The notes under the pieces were generated by a model. It had not been told where the DNA came from, searched no databases, and saw only the letters and a list, made by a program, of their open reading frames with translations. A stretch of DNA of 64,000 nucleotides, taken from positions 62,001 through 126,000 of the forward strand of contig JAIETF010000026.1 in assembly GCA_019745415.1 (NCBI GenBank), written 5' to 3'. Positions 35,400 to 44,506 of this stretch are shown piece by piece. How positions within the stretch are numbered: the stretch's first letter is position 1; each line of letters starts with the position of its first letter. Made by a program: the position numbers and the translations under genes. This DNA is from Candidatus Obscuribacterales bacterium. GTDB lineage: Bacteria; Cyanobacteriota; Vampirovibrionia; Obscuribacterales; Obscuribacteraceae.

Positions 35400-36746
35400 A
35401 TGATTATTGTCTTCAACTATGGCTCAAGCAGCATCAAGACCGCCATCTTTGACAGCGACTTGAACCAAATATTTAAGACCCAGGTCAATTTAGCCAAAGG
35501 CGAAAGCGAGCAAGAAAGACAAGAAATAGCGCGCAAAGCGGCGCTAAATATCATGCTCGACAAGAAATTCAAGAGAGCCTTAAAGACTCCAGTTACAGCT
35601 ACCGTTCATAGAGTTGTGCACGGCGGTAATCTGGACGCACCCAAAGCAATCGACGCCAATATCAAGGCCCAAATTAAAGCTTTTAGCTCATTTGCACCTC
35701 TGCACAATCCAGGCAGCCTGGCCATAATCGAAGCCGTCGAATCGTCACTACCGGCAGTACCGCACTTTGCTTGCTTCGACACAGCCTTTCACCGCACCAG
35801 GCCCGCTTATGCAAAAAATTTCGCCCTGCCAAGAGCCCTGGCTAAAGACCTAAAGATAGAGCGCTACGGTTTTCACGGCATCAATAGTTCTTACATTGCA
35901 GGACTCTTTCCGCAAGATAAACATGAAGATAAGCGCATGCTGGTCTGTCATCTCGGCGCCGGAGCCTCGATAACAGCGGTGCGAGCCGGCAAAAGTCTTG
36001 ACAACACGATGGGCTTCACCCCTCTTGATGGTTTAATTATGAACACCCGTGTGGGCAACCTTGATCCGGGCGCTCTGCTCTACCTGATGCGTACTAAAGG
36101 TTTGACTCCGCAAGAAACCGAAAGACTGCTAAGCAATGACAGCGGCATTTTAGGACTTTGTGGAAAACCAGACCTGAAAAGTCTGCTCGCCCAGTTACAG
36201 CTGGATAACTTGGGTGAACAAAACAAAACCGCCCAAAACGAGGCCAATGCACTAAGCGTAGAAATAACGAGTGAGTACGCCAGAGAGAGCGCGCGCGAAA
36301 TAGCAGCAGAACTAGATATAGCAGCAAAAATAGATACAGCAAAAATAGATACAGCAAAACGAATCAGCTTAGAAAAAGAAGTCGCTGGAGCGGAAACTAC
36401 AGAGTTATTCAAAGAGACCTGGGAAAGCTATCTCTACAGATTGGTCACCCAGGCGGGGGCGATGACTTTCGCCATGGGCGGACTAGACCGCATTGTCTTC
36501 AGCGGCGGCGCCGGCGAAAATAGTGCAGAATTGCGAGCCGCTTTCATAAGCAAACTGCAATTTATGCACGCCGAGATAGACCAAGAAAAAAATCTCGACA
36601 AAGCTCTTCAAGAAAAAGAGCGAAAGAAATTCGGTTATGCCGATATCACAGGAAATTCTAAAATTCGAATCTTCATCGGTTATGCTGAAGAAGAAAAAGC
36701 AATGGCTATGACGGCAAAGGCAATGATGAATAGCGGTGGGGAATAA
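35400..36746 (+). CDS. ackA: Acetate kinase with extra loop
   Basis: The 448-residue product is acetate kinase (ASKHA fold), interconverting acetyl phosphate plus ADP with acetate plus ATP. Family motifs are present: NYGSSSIK (Asn6), HRVVHGG (Arg71), CFDTAFH (Asp127), RYGFHGINS, HLGAGAS, GLIMNTRVGNLDPG (Arg217) and FSGGAGENS (Glu373). Usual length is about 400; the excess lies at residues about 268-340, where a charged stretch includes the tandem AKIDTAKIDTAK. No phosphotransacetylase gene is adjacent, so the acetyl phosphate source must be encoded elsewhere. It follows the ankyrin gene by one base and precedes the SRPBCC gene by three bases: a tight operon of three genes whose functional link is not obvious. 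Confidence 0.95.
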   Translation: MIIVFNYGSSSIKTAIFDSDLNQIFKTQVNLAKGESEQERQEIARKAALNIMLDKKFKRALKTPVTATVHRVVHGGNLDAPKAIDANIKAQIKAFSSFAPLHNPGSLAIIEAVESSLPAVPHFACFDTAFHRTRPAYAKNFALPRALAKDLKIERYGFHGINSSYIAGLFPQDKHEDKRMLVCHLGAGASITAVRAGKSLDNTMGFTPLDGLIMNTRVGNLDPGALLYLMRTKGLTPQETERLLSNDSGILGLCGKPDLKSLLAQLQLDNLGEQNKTAQNEANALSVEITSEYARESAREIAAELDIAAKIDTAKIDTAKRISLEKEVAGAETTELFKETWESYLYRLVTQAGAMTFAMGGLDRIVFSGGAGENSAELRAAFISKLQFMHAEIDQEKNLDKALQEKERKKFGYADITGNSKIRIFIGYAEEEKAMAMTAKAMMNSGGE

Positions 36747-36749
36747 GAG

Positions 36750-37403
36750 TTGAAGAACTTGCTTCTGATAATTTTAGGATTAATCGTCACAGGCATAACG
36801 GCAGTTCTACTAATTGCCCTTGGCAAGCCGGACGAATTCAAAGTAGAGCGTTCTATTTCAATCAAAGCCACAGCCGACAAAGTTTATCCCCTCATCGAAG
36901 ATTTTCACGAGTGGCGAAACTGGTCCCCCTGGGAGAATGTCGACCCCAAGATGCAACGCAGCTTCGGCGGCGAGAAAAAAGGCAAGGGCTCTATGTACCG
37001 CTGGGACGGCAATGCTAATGTCGGAGCCGGCTGCATGGAAATGAAAGAATCTATTCCTCAGTCAAAGATACAAATCAGACTCGACTTCATCAAGCCCTTC
37101 GAAGGCACCTGCAATGTAGATTTCAGCCTCACTCCCACCCTTGAAGGCACCAATGTAGTATGGACTATGACAGGCAAAAACGCTCTGCCGGCGAAGGTCA
37201 TGAGCGTCTTCATGAACGTCGATGAATGCAGCGGCAAACAGTTCGAAATAGGCTTGAAGAATCTCAAGGACAAAGTCGAAGAAGTAAAAAAAGAACCCGG
37301 ACAAGTTAGCCAACCGGGCGCGACTAGCCAACCGGGCGCGACTAGCCAGCCGGGAGCGACCACACCAGCGGGTGCCGCCAAGCAAGCTGGATCGGCAAAT
37401 TAG
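36750..37403 (+). CDS. SRPBCC (polyketide cyclase/START-like) protein with membrane anchor
   Basis: The 217-residue product has an N-terminal membrane segment (LLLIILGLIVTGITAVLLIAL) and an SRPBCC-fold domain seen in ERSISIKATADKVYPLIEDF, WRNWSPWENVDP and the C-terminal helix GLKNLKDKVEE. Relatives bind hydrophobic ligands in a deep pocket; the ligand here is unknown. The C-terminus ends in a Gln-Pro-Gly-Ala-Thr-Ser tandem repeat (three units) after the fold, probably disordered. The TTG start at 36750 follows GGTGGGG at suitable spacing. It is the last gene of the ankyrin-acetate kinase operon. Confidence 0.85.
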   Translation: MKNLLLIILGLIVTGITAVLLIALGKPDEFKVERSISIKATADKVYPLIEDFHEWRNWSPWENVDPKMQRSFGGEKKGKGSMYRWDGNANVGAGCMEMKESIPQSKIQIRLDFIKPFEGTCNVDFSLTPTLEGTNVVWTMTGKNALPAKVMSVFMNVDECSGKQFEIGLKNLKDKVEEVKKEPGQVSQPGATSQPGATSQPGATTPAGAAKQAGSAN

Positions 37404-37484
37404 ACCGAAGCAGCTGAATGGGCTCGAAGAGCAAATCAAGCAGCACCTGCAAAGGCAGCGATTGCCTCCACATAGGCGCGAAAA

Positions 37485-37519
37485 GCAAATCAGCCTGCAA
37501 ATAATGCAAGCTGATTTGC
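37485..37519. terminator. Inverted repeat between convergent genes, possible terminator
   Basis: GCAAATCAGC and GCTGATTTGC form a perfect 10-base stem with a 15-base loop, about 80 bases after the SRPBCC stop. A TTTTT lies 13 bases beyond it on the plus strand, so termination efficiency is uncertain. It is part of the 341-base gap 37404-37744. Confidence 0.5.
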
Positions 37520-37569
37520 CAAACTAGGCGACTTTTTCAAGGATTTTGTTTTTGAGTTTTTAAGTTTTC

Positions 37570-37735
37570 GAGACCTTGAATCTTCAAGACTCTGAGACTT
37601 TGAGTCTTTGAGACTTTGAATCTTCAAGACTCTGAGACTTTGAATCTTCAAGACTCTGAGACTTTGAATCTTCAAGACTCTGAGACTTTGAGTCTTTGAG
37701 TCTCTTAACCTCTTAGTCTCTTGATCTCTTAGTCC
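37570..37735. repeat. 24-bp tandem repeat downstream of the nitroreductase gene
   Basis: Units of GACTTTGAATCTTCAAGACT plus CTGA and shortened forms (GACTTTGAGTCTTTGA) repeat across about 165 bases, ending about ten bases before the nitroreductase stop codon. The unit is a multiple of three and opens a false frame on the minus strand. Confidence 0.92.
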
Positions 37736-37744
37736 CAAGTTCTT

Positions 37745-38395
37745 CTAGATCTTCACCACTAACTCAGAAGAATCGAAACGAACCTTCTTGAGACTGGCAT
37801 ACTTATCTTCAGCTCTGTAACCCAAGGGACAGACCAAAACAGATTTAATACCTTTTCCTTCCAAGCCGAGAATACGATCATAGGCCTTAGGATCGAAACC
37901 TTCCATCGGACAAGCATCGACTCCGAGAACCGCACAGGCAGTCAGTAATGTACCGAGAGCGATATAGCATTGCTTCTCCATCCAAACGCCTTTGTCGGCT
38001 GGATTCTTCAAAAATCCAAGCATCATGTCTGCATATGAAGTCAACGATTCGCGGCTCACTGAGCGAGTTTGAGCAATACGGTCAACATAGTTGTTCACAT
38101 AGGCTTCATCCATCTCATCGAGGCGACAAAGTACAACTAGGTGCGAACAGTCGGCGGGCTGACGCTGCCCCCAAGAGTGTGCAGGCAACTGATCTTTGAT
38201 CGCCTGATCGGTGACAACCACAAACTTCCAAGGCTGCAAACCAAAAGAGGAGGCGCTTAGAATCAAAGACTGCTCAAGAGCCGTCCACACATCGTCGCTC
38301 AACTTCTTGCTGGCATCAAAAGCCTTACAGGCATAACGCCAGTTAAGACTTTCCACCAATTCTTTAGGACTAATTTTTCTGGCATCAGCAATCAT
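37745..38395 (-). CDS. Nitroreductase-family flavin oxidoreductase (NfsB-like)
   Basis: From this start the product has 216 residues and matches the FMN-dependent NAD(P)H nitroreductase family: LNWRYACKAFDASKKLSDD at the N-terminus (FMN-binding R-Y/A-K-F region), SSFGLQPWKFVVV, and the C-terminal region LGVDACPMEGFDPKAYDRIL followed by LVCPLGYRAEDKYA. These enzymes are homodimers reducing nitro compounds, quinones or flavins. I chose the ATG at 38395 because TGAGGTT lies eight bases upstream; the open frame continues 30 codons further without signal. It is divergent from hrpB and is followed by a 24-base tandem repeat. Confidence 0.92.
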   Translation of the reverse strand: MIADARKISPKELVESLNWRYACKAFDASKKLSDDVWTALEQSLILSASSFGLQPWKFVVVTDQAIKDQLPAHSWGQRQPADCSHLVVLCRLDEMDEAYVNNYVDRIAQTRSVSRESLTSYADMMLGFLKNPADKGVWMEKQCYIALGTLLTACAVLGVDACPMEGFDPKAYDRILGLEGKGIKSVLVCPLGYRAEDKYASLKKVRFDSSELVVKI

Positions 38396-38590
38396 CAAAT
38401 AAACCTCAGAAACAACTTTCTTCTCGCAAAAGTAGCCGACTCGACTTAGGCAAGCAAGAATACCAATCTCACGAATGGACTCCATTATACCAATGATTAC
38501 TAGACCGGTCGTATAGTTCTCAATTTTTAATCTACTCTCTCGGACCGGACCGACCTGGCGGTAAACTCTCCTTAGCCAGAAAAGAACTAT

Positions 38591-41320
38591 ATGGAAAGAA
38601 GCCTAGAACAGTTACCGATTGACAGCCTTCTTGCAGAAATTGCTCGCCAGTTGCAGCAAGACAAGCGCAGCCTTGTCTTGAAGGCCGAGCCGGGCGCCGG
38701 CAAGACCACCAGGGTAGCTCCCTATCTACTCGATCAAGTCTTGCGAGAAAGCGACCAACGCATCTATATGCTTGAACCTCGAAGAGTAGCCGCCAGAGCT
38801 GCGGCAGAGAGGATGAGCCTGGAAAGAGGTGGAAGAGTTGGCGACGAGATAGGATATCAAGTCAGACACGAGCGAAAAATCAGCAAGTCGACCCGCATCA
38901 TCACCACCACTACCGGTCTCTACCTGCGAAAAATTCAAGAAGACCCAACCCTAGAAGGCGTTGCCATGGTGGTCTTCGACGAATTCCACGAACGAAGCCT
39001 CGACCTCGATTTAGCCCTAGCGTTGACCAAGCAGGTAAAGAAAGAACTACGAGACGAGCTTTACATCCTGGTCATGTCTGCCACTTTAGAAGCAGCGCCA
39101 ATTAGCGCTTATCTCAATAACTGTCCAACCCTAGAATGCCCGGGTCGCACCCATCCTGTCCGAGTCTCTTATTTGAGCCGGGCGCCCTTGGACAATCTAG
39201 AGGACACCGTGGCAAAAAACACACTGGCACTGCTGCCTAAAAGTGAAGGGCACATACTGGTTTTTCTCCCCGGACTGGGCGAAATCAGACGCACCCAAAA
39301 TCTCTTGGAAGACCACTTGAGAGATTTGTCTGCAAGCCGCCTGCAATCCCAGGGAAAATCTGAACAAGTTGAGCAAGTTAGGCAATTTGAGCAATCTGGG
39401 CAATCTGGGCAAGTTGAGCAATTGCGTGTTTTACCGCTATATGGCGAACTCAGCCTGGAAGAGCAGCAAGCAGTTCTCAATCCGATCGAGCCGGCCAAGG
39501 AAAATCAATCTCTAAGATTAGAAGCAAATTCAAGACTGCCTGTACAAGTGAGAAAAATCATTCTAGCCACAAATGTGGCCGAAACTTCGCTGACTATTGA
39601 AGGGGTGAGAACAGTCATCGATTCAGGTCTATGCCGCCTCAATCAGTTTGAGCCGCTCTTCGGACTAAACCGTTTGGAAACGACTCGCATCTCTAAAGCA
39701 TCAGCGACCCAGAGAGCCGGGCGCGCCGGTCGCACCACCAGTGGTGATTGCCTTCGCCTCTATAGCGAGAAAGACTATAACTTGCTGCCCGACTTTGAAA
39801 GACCAGAGATCGAGCGTGTCGACCTAGCAGAGGCAGTCTTACAACTATTGGCGTGGGGAGAGAAAGACCCAAGAAAATTCGATTGGTTCGAAAAGCCAGC
39901 AGAGAAAGCCATCGAAAGCGCTATGAATGCCCTGAAGCTGCTCGGTGCCATCGACGATAAAGAAAACCTCACCGATATAGGCAAAGAAATGGCACGCTTA
40001 CCGCTGCAACCACGCCTAGCCCGGCTGATAATTGCTTGCCTAAATTCAAAACCATCTGCTTCTAATCAACTGCTTTATCTAATTTCGATATGCGCCGCTT
40101 TGCTTTCAGAAAAAGATCCATTCAAACGCAGCAAAGAAAGGCAGCCGGCAAAACATAAATCGCATTCCGACCTGCTTGACCGAGCGCACGCCCTTATCGA
40201 ATTTGAAACAACGAAAGAGCGCTACCCCCTTGTCGGAGGCGTGGAAGAGTTATTAGGAGGGGCAGCGCGGCAAGTACTGCGAGTTGCCAAAGATCTATTT
40301 TCGCTTGCATGCACCAGCAAGGCGCAAGTGACCCCAGCGCTACCAGATCAAGAAGAGGATCTGACAGCAATGAAGATCCTGCTTGCAGCGTTTCCGGACA
40401 GAGTCTGTAGACTTCGCCCAGGCGAGCGCAGAGCGCTAATGACAGGAGGTCGAGGCGTCAAGCTATCAGAAGAATCTGCCTTACATGATAGTGAGTTCTT
40501 TCTAGCTCTAGAACTCATTGATCTAGGTCAAGCTGAAACCCTGGTCAGGCAAGCCTCTCATATAGAACGCAGCTGGCTGGAAGCAAAAGCCAAACAAGAA
40601 ACAGAAGTGTTTTTTGATCATAGTAAGAATCGTATCGTCGCGGTCAGCCGAGTTCGATATCTAGACTTGGTTCTAGAAGAAAGACCTGTTGCATTACCGA
40701 AATCAACCGAAAACCTGGGAGCACTATTGCTTGCCGGACTGCTGAAAAAATACACTCTGAGAGACTTGCTGGATGAGGATAGCCACTCTTACATATGCCG
40801 CCTGGCTTGTCTCAAGCAGTGGCTTCCCGAGTTGGATTTGCCGGATATCGAGCCCAACAACCTTCCGCCAAGCTTAGTCGAAGAATGGCTCTACGGACTT
40901 ACAAGCCTCGAAGAATTACGCGGTCGCAAACTTATTGATGTCGTCAAAGCGAGACTGAATAGAGAGCAATTGCGCGCAATCGATGCTGAAGCACCGGAAA
41001 AAATTACGGTGCCTAGCGGCAGTTCAATCAAGATAAGTTATGAGATTGGCAAAGACCCAGTACTAGCAGTGCGCATACAAGAAGTCTACGGCTTGGCGGA
41101 AACACCACGACTAGCCCGAGGCAGGCAGCCAGTCCTAATGCATCTTCTAGCTCCAAACTACAGAATTCAACAGATTACTCCTGATTTGAAGAGCTTTTGG
41201 CAAAACACCTATCCAGACGTGAAAAAGGATCTCAAGGCACGATATCCAAAACATTCTTGGCCAGATGACCCACTGGTAGCACAGGCAATAAGCGGGACTA
41301 AACGGCGTGAGAAAAAATGA
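38591..41320 (+). CDS. hrpB: ATP-dependent RNA helicase HrpB (DEAH-box family)
   Basis: The 909-residue product has the helicase core: Walker A in AEPGAGKTT (residues 32-40), DEFH at 130-133, SAT at 163-165, ATNVAETSLTIEGVRTVIDS near 326-345 and QRAGRAGR at 374-381, followed by HA2 and the HrpB-specific C-terminal domain (KLSEESALHD, RLNREQLRAIDAEAPEKI, APNYRIQQITPDLKSFW). The family length is about 820. Two stretches account for part of the excess: residues 258-277, a low-complexity Gln/Glu/Val run, and 298-316, both in linkers between core motifs. The precise biological role of HrpB is unclear in most bacteria. It stands alone, divergent from the nitroreductase. Confidence 0.95.
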   Translation: MERSLEQLPIDSLLAEIARQLQQDKRSLVLKAEPGAGKTTRVAPYLLDQVLRESDQRIYMLEPRRVAARAAAERMSLERGGRVGDEIGYQVRHERKISKSTRIITTTTGLYLRKIQEDPTLEGVAMVVFDEFHERSLDLDLALALTKQVKKELRDELYILVMSATLEAAPISAYLNNCPTLECPGRTHPVRVSYLSRAPLDNLEDTVAKNTLALLPKSEGHILVFLPGLGEIRRTQNLLEDHLRDLSASRLQSQGKSEQVEQVRQFEQSGQSGQVEQLRVLPLYGELSLEEQQAVLNPIEPAKENQSLRLEANSRLPVQVRKIILATNVAETSLTIEGVRTVIDSGLCRLNQFEPLFGLNRLETTRISKASATQRAGRAGRTTSGDCLRLYSEKDYNLLPDFERPEIERVDLAEAVLQLLAWGEKDPRKFDWFEKPAEKAIESAMNALKLLGAIDDKENLTDIGKEMARLPLQPRLARLIIACLNSKPSASNQLLYLISICAALLSEKDPFKRSKERQPAKHKSHSDLLDRAHALIEFETTKERYPLVGGVEELLGGAARQVLRVAKDLFSLACTSKAQVTPALPDQEEDLTAMKILLAAFPDRVCRLRPGERRALMTGGRGVKLSEESALHDSEFFLALELIDLGQAETLVRQASHIERSWLEAKAKQETEVFFDHSKNRIVAVSRVRYLDLVLEERPVALPKSTENLGALLLAGLLKKYTLRDLLDEDSHSYICRLACLKQWLPELDLPDIEPNNLPPSLVEEWLYGLTSLEELRGRKLIDVVKARLNREQLRAIDAEAPEKITVPSGSSIKISYEIGKDPVLAVRIQEVYGLAETPRLARGRQPVLMHLLAPNYRIQQITPDLKSFWQNTYPDVKKDLKARYPKHSWPDDPLVAQAISGTKRREKK

Positions 41321-41487
41321 CCTCCTTGAAAGCTATCCACCCCCAAGGCGACCGATAATAAACGCTAGACAGTCGTATTGTCGAATGTATATCTAATGAA
41401 TATCGGGCGCATGTCGGCGATGAGTACCCCGAAATTTACAGATCTGCTGCCTGTAAAAAACAAAGTCATTTGATTTACGAAAATAGC

Positions 41488-41505
41488 TCAACCGTTGACG
41501 GTTGA
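41488..41505. repeat. Dispersed palindrome copy E (intergenic) in gap 41321-41632
   Basis: TCAACCGT-TG-ACGGTTGA, a perfect 8-base stem with the centre changed from ATAA to TTGA. The 312-base gap between the convergent hrpB and secreted-protein genes also has a weak hairpin (TAGGCA/TGCCTA near 41578-41598) and no gene. Confidence 0.7.
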
Positions 41506-41632
41506 ACCATAGTAAAGACCGAAAACCAAAGCAACGCAATAGCTTTCAGCATCTGAGAACAGCCCCCATTAGAGTCAGGTAGGCATATTCCTGCCTAATA
41601 AGGGGCACTTTTAGGAGGATGCTATTCATTTT

Positions 41633-43057
41633 CTATTTAGCGATCTTGGCGTAGAAGTAACCTTGCACAAAACTCTGCTCTTTGTCAGGCATACGAAGCA
41701 CAATGTATCCAGGAAGCAAATCTCCCTTGCGTTGCCCGAAAGAAAGCTTCAAACCAAAACCGTCCGAGGGAAAGAAAATTTCGGTTTTTGGAAGATCCTT
41801 GCCTGCGACCTTATAGCCCATGTGAATGTGAGCTTTTGATTTACCCGAAACAGGCTCACCGTTCTTTACCAAGATCTGCTTTCTATCCGGCTGGCCATCG
41901 ACGTCAAAAAGAAAAATGACAAATTTTCTATCGGCAAAAAAATCATTGCCCTCACGTATGGTCAGAATGTTCTGCCCCGAAATTTCAGCGCCCTGAACCT
42001 TAAATGGCTGTCCATGAATCTTGCCCGCCGCAGGAGTACGAGGGTAATCCATATCAAGAGCCTTAGAACACCAAAGCGAGCTGGCGTCTTTCTTTGCTTG
42101 TTCAGCAGGATTGACATTAGAAGATGTACTTGACCAGGATTCAGTATCCATCTTCCATTGTCCAGATTCCTTCAACATCACAATCTTTCCGGTAGTAACT
42201 GTCTTCGGCATCGAACTCTTGATCTTTTGAGAGACTGCCCCCTTGCCTGGCGCCGGCACTAAAGCCTCCACCATACCTTGCATAACACCAGTTAGTCCTT
42301 TCTCGAGAGAGTCCATCATCTCTCCAGAGTCTGAAGCGGTGGCTTTCAGTTCTGCTCGGTCGCCATTTACTGCAACGCTTTCAACCACGACGTTTCTGGG
42401 CTGCATCGCCTTCATCAGGTCGAACATACCTTGCAATTCCTTCAAACCATCAGAATTTGCACCAGACTTTCTAGCTTCGCTGAGCTTCTTCTCCATATCC
42501 TCGCGCTGCTTTTTGGTTCGATAGGGAAGCAAGTCTTCAAAGCTCTTTGCCTTCAGAAAAGCAGCTTGATACTCCATGTATTTGGCTTTCAGAAAAGCCT
42601 GCAATTTTGGACCGGACGCCGGAACCTGCTCAGAAGTACCTAGAGAAGGCGCAGTCGATTTTGCTGTAGCATTCTGACTAGATTGCCTAGAGTCGGCAGA
42701 ATTGCCGGAACCTACATTACCGGAACCGACTTTGCCGGAACCTAGATTGATATCACTAGAAGTCCCTGATTCGTTATGAGCTTCGCCAACAACCGAAGAC
42801 TCATTGTTCTTTACTGGCTGGACTTCCCTAGAGGAGCCAGATGGAGCCCCGCCTGGATAACTACCATCAGGCTCTACTAGCGCTGGAGACGCGGTCTCGC
42901 CCGCTCCTGGTTGTGTCGTTTCTTTAGACGCTTTAGATTCGGAAGCAAGATCTGAGGCCAAAGCAGGCGCCGAAAGCGCAATTGCAAGGGTCATACTGAA
43001 AAAAATATCAGGGATTTTATGTCTACTCAATTTAGGTAACTCGACTGGGAACAACAT
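41633..43057 (-). CDS. Secreted protein of unknown function with Ser/Gly linker
   Basis: From this start the product has 474 residues: a signal peptide (PDIFFSMTLAIALSAPALAS), a disordered Ser/Gly/Glu-rich stretch with a tandem GSGKVGSGNVGSGN, a helical-beta domain around residues 160-310 (KAKYMEYQAAFLKAKSFEDL; VVVESVAVNGDRAELKATA, like a cystatin or NTF2-like strand pair), and a C-terminal beta domain with NILTIREGNDFFADRKFVIF and GYIVLRMPDKEQSF. I recognise no family. A GTG at 43144 would add 29 residues; I prefer the internal ATG since it places the signal peptide normally. The upstream divergent region carries palindrome copy F. Confidence 0.72.
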   Translation of the reverse strand: MLFPVELPKLSRHKIPDIFFSMTLAIALSAPALASDLASESKASKETTQPGAGETASPALVEPDGSYPGGAPSGSSREVQPVKNNESSVVGEAHNESGTSSDINLGSGKVGSGNVGSGNSADSRQSSQNATAKSTAPSLGTSEQVPASGPKLQAFLKAKYMEYQAAFLKAKSFEDLLPYRTKKQREDMEKKLSEARKSGANSDGLKELQGMFDLMKAMQPRNVVVESVAVNGDRAELKATASDSGEMMDSLEKGLTGVMQGMVEALVPAPGKGAVSQKIKSSMPKTVTTGKIVMLKESGQWKMDTESWSSTSSNVNPAEQAKKDASSLWCSKALDMDYPRTPAAGKIHGQPFKVQGAEISGQNILTIREGNDFFADRKFVIFLFDVDGQPDRKQILVKNGEPVSGKSKAHIHMGYKVAGKDLPKTEIFFPSDGFGLKLSFGQRKGDLLPGYIVLRMPDKEQSFVQGYFYAKIAK

Positions 43058-43163
43058 AGTGATTATTGCCCATGGCGAAGAAATTAGGAGTGCGCAAATA
43101 CATAAACCATGGACGGGAGCAGGAGTGAGATTGACTAATTTCACACCCTTTTCAACCGCGAAG

Positions 43164-43185
43164 GCTTAAGCGATAACGGTTAAGC
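43164..43185. repeat. Dispersed palindrome copy F (divergent intergenic)
   Basis: GCTTAA-G-CG-ATAA-CG-G-TTAAGC keeps the CGATAACGG core but has one mismatch in the stem. It lies between the secreted protein (minus) and the nucleotidyltransferase-like gene (plus), in a gap (43058-43433) without other recognisable features. Confidence 0.6.
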
Positions 43186-43433
43186 TTTCAGACCAAAAAC
43201 AACGCCGCCGAAAAACAAAGAATACCAATCGCCCTCGGCGCCTGACAACCACCCTAACTGGAATCGATTCATGAGGGCAGATTTCTCTATCACTCAAATC
43301 GAGACTCTTTTTTACAATATCCGTTCGGACCGCGAGCTACAGCCCAAAGCATGGCAAGTGCCCAAGTCCCACCCATTCGCTTGGAAACCGTTAATAGAGG
43401 GCATATTCTAGGCAGGATGCAAGAGTTCGGTTG

Positions 43434-44462
43434 ATGGACAAACAGAAACCCGAAGCTGAGAAGACTAGCGCTCCGAAGAGCACAGATAGCCAGCCGTCTA
43501 GCAACGATAACAAACTTAGCCTGCTTTCGCTTTCTGAAGATTCTCTGGTGAAAGCAGGTCTAGGTGCAGTTGCTATTGCAGGAACCGCCGCTTTAGTAGT
43601 TGCCTCAAGGGGCAGAGCCATAAAAACACTTGCTAAAGAAGCTGAAGCAGAGACCCTTATTGGATCCAGAAGCACCGCAATCTCTGGAACTGCGAAAATT
43701 GAGACCAAAGATCTCTCCAAAACTTTGAGGGAACTTTCGCAAAACGGCGCTATCACCGATGAGCAACTCAAGCTGGTGAAGGACCTGATCAGGCCGGAAG
43801 TCAGCGAAGGGCGAAAAGCATTGGAAGCTGGCAAACGCTTGGCGGATCTAGAAGCGAAAGCAGGCAGGAGACCTCTTCAAGGTGGAGGCGAAGAGGCTCT
43901 AAGCGGACGCGAACACCTGAAGGACGCAACTATGCGCAGCCTACCAGTAAGGGAGCAGCTTGAATTCAGCGCTTCCGGCAGACTGCTGCCCGGAAGATAT
44001 CCTATGAACTTTGATCGATTTGCCCAAGCGTTTGGAGATGGCGAAAAGAGACAGCAGCTATTGGGCGACTTTCTTGAGCATTTGCACAAACTAAAAGCAG
44101 CCGGAGTGAATGAGGTACACGTTGGTGGCAGCTTTGTCTCAAAGAAAGCAAACCCAAACGATTTGGACTTTATGTGGAATCGCTTGGCTCCTGGCGTCGA
44201 TAAAAAGGCTTTAGGAAGGCCTGACAACTCGGCTTTAGTAAGGTCAAACGCACCTGAATTGACAGAAAAAGGACTGCAAGCAATGGTCGGTCCTGGTGAA
44301 CACAGTAGTTACGAAGCAATGAAGTTCTTTTTCACCAAACAGGAATTCAGTCTACCAGGGAGATTTAAGCCAAATGGCAAGCCAGAAGTTCTGCAGGTTC
44401 CAAACGGACTGGTAGAACTCAAACTGGACAAACTGCCAACGAAACTCGCTGCCAGATCCTGA
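43434..44462 (+). CDS. Nucleotidyltransferase-like protein with N-terminal hydrophobic segment
   Basis: The 342-residue product has a disordered start, a hydrophobic stretch VKAGLGAVAIAGTAALVVA at about 39-57 that could span a membrane, and a C-terminal domain from about 185. There, VHVGGSFVSKKANPNDLDFMW (Gly-Gly-Ser at 231-233, Asp-Leu-Asp at 243-245) has the layout of a nucleotidyltransferase fold, close to the pattern of DUF6932-type proteins. The DxD pair could bind metal. The third catalytic acid is not obvious, so the domain may be inactive. I chose ATG at 43434 over the adjoining TTG. The function is unknown; no partner toxin or antitoxin gene is evident next to it. Confidence 0.65.
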   Translation: MDKQKPEAEKTSAPKSTDSQPSSNDNKLSLLSLSEDSLVKAGLGAVAIAGTAALVVASRGRAIKTLAKEAEAETLIGSRSTAISGTAKIETKDLSKTLRELSQNGAITDEQLKLVKDLIRPEVSEGRKALEAGKRLADLEAKAGRRPLQGGGEEALSGREHLKDATMRSLPVREQLEFSASGRLLPGRYPMNFDRFAQAFGDGEKRQQLLGDFLEHLHKLKAAGVNEVHVGGSFVSKKANPNDLDFMWNRLAPGVDKKALGRPDNSALVRSNAPELTEKGLQAMVGPGEHSSYEAMKFFFTKQEFSLPGRFKPNGKPEVLQVPNGLVELKLDKLPTKLAARS

Positions 44463-44506
44463 CGTTTTGGAAACTCTTACCTAATTGACTCTGGACGAAA
44501 CGCGAG

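Noticed and set aside
36094..36412. Minus-strand frames opposite the acetate kinase insertion
   Set aside because: They lie opposite a gene with clear catalytic motifs and lack any domain or start signal.
37570..37735. Repeat array considered as CRISPR
   Set aside because: Units are contiguous without unique spacers, no leader or cas genes are near. The same holds for the arrays at 23901-24008, 46281-46345 and 52696-52785.
37490..37738. 82-codon open frame on the minus strand with an 8-residue repeat (LRVLKIQS)
   Set aside because: The 24-base repeat is a multiple of three and keeps frames open by itself. No ribosome binding site or unique sequence supports a gene.
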